DNA of 64,000 nt, from NCBI RefSeq assembly GCF_036417845.1, contig NC_089990.1, positions 3,856,001 through 3,920,000 on the forward strand. The letters run 5' to 3'. A program made the translations under genes and the position numbers. Positions 56,151-64,000 of this stretch are shown here, piece after piece. The notes below the pieces were generated by a model, which saw nothing but the letters and a program-made list of their open reading frames with translations, did no database searches and was not told where the DNA came from. This DNA comes from Apteryx mantelli. Lineage: Eukaryota; Chordata; Aves; Apterygiformes; Apterygidae. How positions within the stretch are numbered: position 1 is the stretch's first letter; each line of letters starts with the position of its first letter.

Positions 56151-59100
56151 TCACCCTGGGAGAGATGACGGCAATGCAACGGCAGGGCACCTCCATTTTG
56201 CCCCCGAGCATCCTTACATGCCCACCTGGTAAATCTCTCCAAAGCTCGGAGGGGAACGGAGTTGCCTTGGAATTACTGGAGCACAAAATAAGGGCTCTGT
56301 GCGGAGGGAAGGAAGTGGCTCTATTCAAGGCTCAGCTGGGCAGGGACTCCACCGAAGGGAGAACACCTCATCCAACGAGGAAAATCCGCAGAGAAAAAAA
56401 AAAAAAAAATACACGAAGGGCGTCTCAAATCTGCACTGCACATGTGCAGGCAATTCGCTGCCGGTCATTAAGGAAATGGGCCCGTGCTGTGCCTGCCCTC
56501 CTGATCTGCCCAGGGAAAACAGCAGGCTCAGAAATCAGTGTATGACAGGCATAATAAGAGACACTCAGCCCAGAAAATCATGTTACTGCATCCAGCCCAC
56601 CCAGGCTGCCCGGTCTGGCAAGGCGGGGAATGCAGACACATTTCCAGAGCCCGCGGAGAGACAGCCGGTAATTCAGGACGAGGAGGGTCCTAGAAACGGT
56701 GGGGAGAAGCGAAGCGCTTGCACTCATGCCCCATGCAAGGTCAGGACGCAGCACAAGGACACCCACCCGGAACGACCCGGAGGGGTGAGCTATCACAACC
56801 GAGACTGATCAGCGCTTTCGTCCTCCAGGCACGGAGACGTAACACGCAGGCGCCCCTGCCTCTACCCGATGTCCACAACCCCTGCGCACCCTCTGTCTCC
56901 CCTCCGCCTTCTCCCGCCTCGCCACGGGAAAGAGGAGAGTGGCACACACTGAACGGGGCTGCAGAGAGAAGCAACGACAACACCGCGCGCCATGGGAGAA
57001 CAACACTGGTATGTCTCCCCCCCCAGAAGGTGCCAAAACCTGGAAAACGAATGCAAGAGCTAATGAAGTGCATCGAGGGACAGAAATACAGCCAAGACAC
57101 CCCGATATGCCAAGCACTGCTATCACAAAGCTGCACAACATCCCTGCTCGCTGCCTCCTCAGAGCAGCGCCCTGGCTGCACCGCTGTCCTTCCCGCTCCA
57201 GAAGCGAACAAACATTCCTCTAATCCTCCTTGTAGCAATTCTCCTCCTTCAGCAGAAGCCTGAGCTTCGCCTAGCAGCAGCATCCCGGGATGCGACGAAC
57301 AGACGGGGACACCCCGACATGCGTCACAGTCGCTGCACTCTCCAGTGGGATCTCGAGCGTGCTTCGGAGCCGGCGTTGCTGGTAGGCGACCTTGCACGCT
57401 CTTCGCTCTCCAAACTGCCCGATTCAGATCTGCTGCACAGCTTCCCTTTGGAAACCATAGGTTAGGATAAAGTCAAATTACTAACGACTGTCATATCCGA
57501 TTTGTATGGCTGGAAGCTACGGGCAGGTTTGATAGCGCCTGTAACTCCCAGCAGAGCCGTTTCAACTGACCAGTCGTCGTTTTTCCTCCACGGAAAGGTG
57601 CACGCCACAGTCCCGCCACCTGTGGCTTACCAGGCGGTTTCCTGGATCAAGGTCTTTTGCAGGGCTGCGGCCACACATTGCCTTGGGCGCTAGGGCTCCG
57701 AGAAGTCCTCCGGCCGAGGGATTTCGCAGCACCACCCGCCGAGGCGGCACGGCGTGGCAAGCCCGCAGCCTGCCAGCTGGGCTGCGCACACAAGGCGCTG
57801 CAAAATTAGGGCTGAATTCACCCCCCGCTTCGCCTCCTCGGAGCGGCTGCAAAGCCTGTGTAACCACCGCGTCCTAGCACAAGAGTGAATCTTCCTTGTA
57901 AAACAGAGCCCGAATCGGATTCTTGCTACGGAATTCTATTATCACGATATTCCTTTGGGGTTTTGTTTAATCCTCACCCGTGGCCTTTTAATAGTTTTCA
58001 AAAAACAGGGAAATACAAAGACAAAAACCATATGTTAAGGCAGAATTCAAGTTCCAAGTACACATCTATAACCCAAGGAAAAATACGTTACAAGACACGC
58101 GACTGTCTCAAATTACAAGCTGTACAGTGCATAGGACACAGAGGGGTAAGTGACATTTGCGACAGCCAAATATGTCCAGATACGGAGATGCACAGTCAAG
58201 GCACACAATAACCCTAATGTTACTTCAGAGAGCCACAATGCGATGACAGTAAAATTCAAATCACAGTATTTTCACATTCGTAACAACAGATTTGATTCCA
58301 TTGTTTTTCAAAGACTTTTTTCCTCCATCTGCTGATGTCCCTGCAGCACAGAATAAAGGCACCCAAACAACCTCAGCAACACGCTTCCAAGCCTTCCTGT
58401 GTTTGGACTGCTTTTCAATTACAAAACCAAAAATGATGCAAACCCTAGATATGGAATTCCCTGCGTTTCAAATGCCTCATTTGGGATGATTACAATATCC
58501 CCGCAACACATCTTACCCTCATATTGCTGTTCTGTGCTCTGCGCTTTCTGCTGTAACTTCACGTTAACATAACATTTAGTGTGGGAATTTAGCCTTAATT
58601 TAACGCCGACAGACTGCCATGAAAAGCAGAGCTCAGCCCTCTTCGCGGAGGGCTCGCCAGTCAGCGGCACCCCCGGGGGCTGTTGCGCGCGCCTTGCATC
58701 GCTGTCTGCTGCCTCCAATGCACGCCTCGAAAGGTTTTAACGCGAGGCTCTCCTGCTCTCTCCGAGCGTTCAAAATAAAGAAACGGAAGATCTGAGAGAG
58801 GACACTTCATCCAGGGAAGTGATTCCCTCACATCCCACGGGTGGTAGAAGCAAAACTTCCCCGGGTTAAGCCGCCTACGGTTCCCCCGCCGTCGCCTGCG
58901 GAAGCGAAGCCAAGCTCGGCCCCCGGCGAAGATGGCTGCTGCTTCCCCGCAGCCTTTGCGAGCGGCGAGGAGGCTGCCAGGAGGAAATAAAGCCTGCCAA
59001 CTGGAAGTGAAACCAGGCCGGTCGGAGCCGACACGGCCAAAGCGGGGACTCCGAGAGGAGCGCGTCGCGAGGAGCCAGAAGAAGAAAGGCTCTGCAGGCA

Positions 59101-60389
59101 TCCCGGGTCGGTCTGCCAGACCGCTGAAAACCGGTGGTGCAAGCAGAGGAAGTGAGGCTGTTAACCGTTAATGATTTTAGTCATGCATCTTCGAAAACAA
59201 ACGCTCTATCGGTATTTCCACAACTGTACTGTCTGCCAGACTGCTCCCTCCCAAACAACAAGACACTCTCCATGGAAACCTGAGCAGGCGGGATCCTGTG
59301 GAAGTCTAAATTGCAGATGCACAGTAAGACGTCTCAACACCAGCCAGAAGAATCGGATCCACACCTTTTCTGGCAGAGGACTGAGGAGTTACGAGCGAGC
59401 GGTGCCAGGCCAGACCAAGGCAGCCAGCCCTCATATGAGAGGAGGTATCGGGCTTGAAACAGCCGCTAACCCAACAGATAACGGAATCTGGGCCAGCCCC
59501 TTCATCCCAGCCCAGCGCGTTGGTGTCCAGCCTCCCACTCCCACGTGCTCAGGCAGATGCCAGCCACAACCAACCCTCAGCTTGTCACGTTGACACGGTG
59601 GTTCTAGGCCCGGCCAGACAGGGACCTCAAACCACCCTGTGGGCTCCAAAGGACGGTCTCATCCCAACATCAGGTGGAGGAGACGTCCCATTGCACCCTG
59701 CGGCCGCTCTGCGGCGCGCAACTCTGCTGACCATCAGAGCCTGTTGCGTCACCACGAGAGGTAGCGGGGGCCTGGCCCTCGCACCCCGACACAGACACGC
59801 GCCCAGCAAGCAGCACGAGAAATCGCCGCCTCTGCTTCGCCAGGGCAAGCTCTCGCCGAACCGTTTCCCCCGGCTGTGCTCCCAGACCACGGGCTGCTGC
59901 TCAGCAGCTCTCACAAGCAGCGCTCGCCTTGCTGCCAGCTGCTAGGCGCTGCTCTCCTCCTGCCAGGCTCTTACAAACAGCCGGTGCCCTCCTGCCTGGC
60001 CTGCAGAGCTGCAGAAACCCGGGAGTGGGGCTGTGGACCCATAGAAACACTGGGGAGCACAGAAGGTGCAGCACAACCGGGCTGCTGTGCTTGTGTCCAG
60101 CTGTCCTGGCGGCTCCTGAAGACCATCCTGCTGCCAGCAGGTCTTGGCTCTCACCTTCCAATGCTCTTGGCCTGGACTGGGGCTTGAGGCTAATACTCCA
60201 GAGGAAAGGTGGTGGTGAAGCGCTATGAACCGTGCCCAGTGGGTCTTTCTGACCCCAGGTTTCCCGGACCACGTAGGAGGCAGACATTTCCCAGCAGGAA
60301 TCACCACTGTGGAAGCAGTTCCCAGGAATTCAGATCCATCAGAGTTCTTGCACAGTTACCAGGGGCTCACAGTTACACTGAAAGGGTAC
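56151..60389. other. NLGN3 5' flank or first intron
   Basis: No coding gene is supported. A lower-GC unique stretch at about 57880-58620 is followed by a CpG-richer patch at 58640-59110, with a YY1-like AAGATGGCTGC at 58929-58939. Confidence 0.6.
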
Positions 60390-61282
60390 GAGTAGGGTTT
60401 CAGAAAGGTCTGCCTTGCTGCTGCTACTACTCAACATTTTCATAAATGACCTAAATGACAGAACAGAATGTGTTTTAAAATCTGCATATGACACCCAGCA
60501 CTTTGGAGGCCAAGATCCGAACTTGACATGCTCCTGACTGAAAAAAGGGCTGAAAGATGTTGGCCAGGGCTGTAAGTCACTGGTAGAGGAAAAAAAAAAA
60601 ATCAACTGCACAAACACTGATTAGGGAAGAATAACGCAACAGCACTTCTGCCAAAAGGGTCATAAGAGTTAGAGGAGTACAAACTGAACGTGAGCCAGCA
60701 TGCCATTGTCATAAAAAAAGGCAAATATACTAGAACGTACAGGAGGACAGCTTATAAAGACACACAAAGCAATTATTGTGCTCTCCTCACAGATTATAAA
60801 GACACATGAAGTAATTATTCTGCTCTACTTCACAGGACTGCTTCATCCCCCAAAAGATTTGGACCAACTGAGAGGCCCCAGAGGAGACCATCAAGAACAA
60901 CAAAAAGCCTGGAAAGCATAGCCTTGGACAAAATCCTGAAAGACCGGGACTAGTCAAGATGACACAAGACAGAGGACAAGTCTTCTTACAACATGCAAAG
61001 GCTACTGCAAAGAAGATCAGAACAGTCTGATGTTGACACTTGTGCTAGGTAGGACACATGATCATATTAACAAAGGAGATGCAGGTAAACATCAGAAAAC
61101 CCTAAAGCTATGCCAGCAAAACTCAGGAGCAAGTTATCCAGGAAAGACTGATCTCTTTCACTGAGGCCTTTCGGTACAGGCTGAATGCATACCTGCAATG
61201 GATGCTGCAGGGTAGCATTGATGGGTAGCCTGAGTGACCCCTTGGAGTCCCCTCCAGCCCAGTTTCCTACATTTCTCATCAC
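60390..61282 (+). mobile_element. CR1 LINE 3' portion
   Basis: Recognisable CR1 landmarks in order are 'caacattttcataaatgacc', 'tctgcatatgacaccc', 'catgccattgtcat', 'gaggaccatcaaga'-type DNA, and the end 'ggagtcccctccagccc...cctacatttct'. No reading frame survives. It carries a 42-bp internal duplication at about 60751-60837. Confidence 0.75.
60751..60837. repeat. Two-copy 42-bp tandem duplication inside CR1
   Basis: 'ttataaagacacacaaagca' and 'ttataaagacacatgaagta' each begin a copy that ends in 'ctcctcacag' or 'ctacttcacag'. Confidence 0.8.
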
Positions 61283-63470
61283 CCCTGGCTGGCAGCTCTG
61301 TCCCTACGCTCAATCATTCAGCCTTTGTCACTACTTGGCCAGACTGCAGCCATGCAACAGCTTGGCCCTGAAGCCTTCAGCATTTAGGAAACTCCAACAG
61401 AGCAGAGCGCTTAAGAGACTTCCCATCACATCTTTTCTCCACTATCTGCAGAGGTCTCCCACAGAGACCATTCGCCTCAGCCCCTCCCCTCCTCCCAAAG
61501 GCACATCTGCAATACCCTCGATATCCAGGCACCACATTCACTCTGACAGCACTGCAGGGGCTCAGCAAGGAGTGGACAGCACAGGGGATGGACTGTCCAC
61601 AGGCCAGCTCCAGGGGAAGAAAACAAACTCCTTGAGCAGGAAAAGCAGTCACAGACCTCATTGTCTTCTGTTTCATGTGCAAGACATGTCCCTGTGACTT
61701 GCCTTTCATAACTTCAATGCATAACACCACTAATGCTTAAACAAAGCCAAACTCCAGAAGTCTACCAGACACTCTGCTGCACATCCTTAGTCCCCGAGGA
61801 GAGGACAAGAGACCATGTTAGAGGTATAATTTAAGTTTCTCAATGCTGCAAGAACATATGTGGGGCAGAAGTTCTTTGACAACTCCCAGACACATGCCAA
61901 CATATCCCCCAGAGCTCACATTCAGATTAGAAAAAGGTTACCCCAAATCCCTAGAAACGGACAATTTCAGTGCCACTTCTACTGTGGTGCCAAAGACCCC
62001 TGCTGCAGTATGGCCTGTCCCCATTTCCTCCAAGCCCTTTAACAAATCTTTCATGAAGGAGCAGAATCTGCCTGTCTCGGGAAGGATGCCAGGCATGGAG
62101 ACAAGGAGAAAAGCAGACCTTTCCCTTGTACACTCTTCAGTCCTTCTAGACGTTTTTAGTGTTGAGTGCCAGCACAACGGTTTGACACCCCCTGCTCCTG
62201 CCTGCTCTAGAAGGCACACAACCCAATAGGTTACATGGAAATGAGCCAGACTTAGCATTAAAAGCTCCGGAAATGCAGGAATTTTTCAGCGTCACTGCGC
62301 TGAGACTGGCGGTGCTGCTGAAGAGCAGCCAGTGAGCACTGCAGCAGGGATGCCACTGGGGTCAGCAGCCAAAACTGCCGACGCAAGCAGAGGTCTGCCT
62401 CCATACAGTACCCAAGCACGACCATGCTTGAAGGTCCAGGTTGTTTCGGAGTGGGCCACATGCTCACCTTGAGCTGGTCTAGATTTAGCATGACCTTCCC
62501 ACTCACTGTTTCCCAGGAGTACGGCAGAAAGCTGAGGATGGGCCACGTGGCCCAGCAAGCAGCTGCTGTGTGAGCAGGAGGCTCTGCCGGGACAGATCCT
62601 TGGCTGCGAACAGGGCAGCAGCAGCCTCTTGGTGGGCTGCCGGGATTCCACGCGGCTGACAGACAGCTGCTGGGAAGTAGGCCGTATAGTGCCACATTCT
62701 GGATAGAAATAATCTGGATTATCTCACGTCGCAGCTTCCCTGACCTCAGAACGAAGAAACAGTGGCAGCATCACCCTCCCTCACCTTGCTGCTTGCACAG
62801 ATTCAATTCACAAATGTTTCCCTGCAGGGGCAGAGGCTAATAAGAATCACTGTCTAAACAGCAAATGCAGTGCCCTGGTCTTGGCACAGACACACACACA
62901 CACTTGCTCCCCAGCCAGAACAACTGGCAGCAAAGGAAGAGAGCCTGACCCAGTCTGCCAGATCAAAGAATCCCTGAGGAGACTCCAGAAGCCCCCTGTG
63001 ACAGGGTAGCCACACACGCTGCCTCCTGAGCTCTTGGCAATAGCTGGATGTGGCCTTGCTGCATCATCTCCTGAGCGTGCCTGGTCCAGCCCGGCAAGAC
63101 AGCTCACCATGGGATGATGCTCTGTGCTGCTTCTTGAAGATCCTAGGGCGTGTAGGCTGCTCAGTGCCTGCAACCCCACCAGCACATCGATCCCGTCCTG
63201 CTTTTACCACCCAGCAGGGGTGTTTAGCCTGTTCCTGCCTCCACAGTCCTGTCTTTCCTGGGTGAGATTTTCACTCCTTTCGCTAGCTGTGCAGTGTTGA
63301 CCTCAGATTTGTGAGTGAGCTTATATTGCAGCATTCCCCGCTGACTCGGGGCGTGCACCAGCCACCAGAAGCGCCAAGCGCACCTCAGGGCCTTGGTGGA
63401 GTCCGCCCAGAAGAGATGAACTGGGAGCCCAGGTTGCCGGGGGACAGCAGCCGCCCAGGTTGCCTCCAGC
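61283..63470. other. Unassigned DNA right of the CR1
   Basis: Mixed-composition sequence with no recognised gene or repeat, apart from a short (CA)n at 62891-62902. MED12, the expected next gene by mammalian synteny, is not seen. Confidence 0.6.
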
Positions 63471-63479
63471 AGCCGAGGA

Positions 63480-63780
63480 GACTTCACCCGGCCAAGGAGG
63501 CGTCGGGCGGAGCGGAGCGGGGCCGGGGCGCGGAGCGGGGCCGGGGCGCGGAGCGGGGCCGGGGCGCGGAGCGGGGCCGGGGCGCGGAGCGGGGCCGGGG
63601 CGCGGAGCGGGGCCGGGGCCGGGGCCGGGGCGGCGCTGTCCGTTCAGCACCGCGCCGGCTCCCGCCCCGGCGGCGAGGAGACCCCGGCGGCGGCCGCGGC
63701 CGCCTCCCGCCCGGGTGCGCGGCGCAGGGACGTTGGACACCAGACGCGTCCGACCCCACCGGCCGGCACCTGGCGAGGCT
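63480..63780. promoter_or_regulatory. CpG island at the right edge
   Basis: Extremely GC- and CpG-rich, with the 18-bp repeat inside. On the - strand a donor-like GGCCGG/GTGAAG lies near 63488. It could be the NLGN3 first exon and promoter, or that of an unseen neighbour. Confidence 0.4.
63515..63634. repeat. 18-bp GC-only-plus-one-A tandem repeat, 6 copies, then GGGGCC units
   Basis: Unit GAGCGGGGCCGGGGCGCG begins at 63515, 63533, 63551, 63569, 63587 and 63605 with almost no divergence, then passes into about three GGGGCC hexamers. Confidence 0.95.
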
Positions 63781-64000
63781 CCTGCGGGATCAGGTCGGAT
63801 TCTCGCGCTTGAGGAGAAGGGCTTCTCCGAGCAGAGCCAGGTCGCGGGGCTGCAGCTAAGACTGTTTGAAAGACCTCAAGTGCTCCTAAGAAAAGAACTT
63901 GATCTCTCAGTCTCTAGTGGACCACTTGTCTGATCAACCGTACGTGGGTTCTTGAAGGAAACACGGGGAAATATGTTTTCTCCCTCATAACCCACAATAC

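Noticed and set aside
54577-56232. A 551-codon + strand frame
   Set aside because: It crosses a CpG-rich block where stop codons are rare. The product is Arg/Pro/Ala-rich with no recognisable motif, and competing frames on both strands are also long.
58932-59171. Possible short gene starting MAAASPQPLRAARR behind a YY1-like motif
   Set aside because: The start context looks attractive, but the 79-codon product is unrecognised and basic/low-complexity, and no splice or poly(A) signal supports it.
63605-63634. Pathogenic-type GGGGCC expansion
   Set aside because: Only about three to four units are present, far below any expansion, and the locus is unrelated to C9orf72.

Overview
This is a vertebrate nuclear window, and most likely sauropsid. 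It holds intron-rich genes with GT-AG junctions, GC-rich intergenic DNA with long G runs, several worn CR1 LINE pieces, a 5S-rRNA-derived SINE and a MIR-type SINE. CR1 together with SINEs fits a crocodilian or turtle better than a bird; this is inference from repeats, not an identification.

Layout. (1) 172-17314, + strand: the last 20 coding exons of ZMYM3, about 1003 residues ending at a normal stop, with the 3' UTR to an AATAAA at 18436. The N-terminal part lies left of the window. (2) 18545-19430: a 15-bp-unit minisatellite. (3) 19861-20601, - strand: an intact intronless alpha-type connexin most like GJA3 (Cx46), with a tail of only about 22 residues and its own poly(A) signal at 19750. 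(4) 20984-21823, - strand: GJB1 (Cx32), with a predicted non-coding first exon and a TATA/SOX/POU promoter 330-500 bp upstream, and a second possible promoter near 23.4 kb. (5) 22.3-27.2 kb: very GC-rich DNA with G runs and promoter-like motifs. (6) 28142-54014, - strand: complete NLGN3 in five constitutive coding exons plus both 60-nt alternative cassettes, A1 and A2, which were found by reading splice sites. (7) 54-64 kb: NLGN3 5' flank or first intron, with two CpG-rich blocks, a CR1 and, near the right edge, an 18-bp GC-rich tandem repeat.

The order ZMYM3 - GJB1 - NLGN3, with ZMYM3 convergent to the other two, is the arrangement of human Xq13.1. The main departure is the extra alpha connexin between ZMYM3 and GJB1, which I do not know from the human interval. 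ZMYM3 is a chromatin and DNA-repair zinc-finger protein, GJB1 a gap-junction channel of myelin and liver, and NLGN3 a postsynaptic adhesion protein. They are neighbours by conserved synteny, not members of one pathway. I saw no tRNA gene, CRISPR array, viral gene or bacterial-type system.
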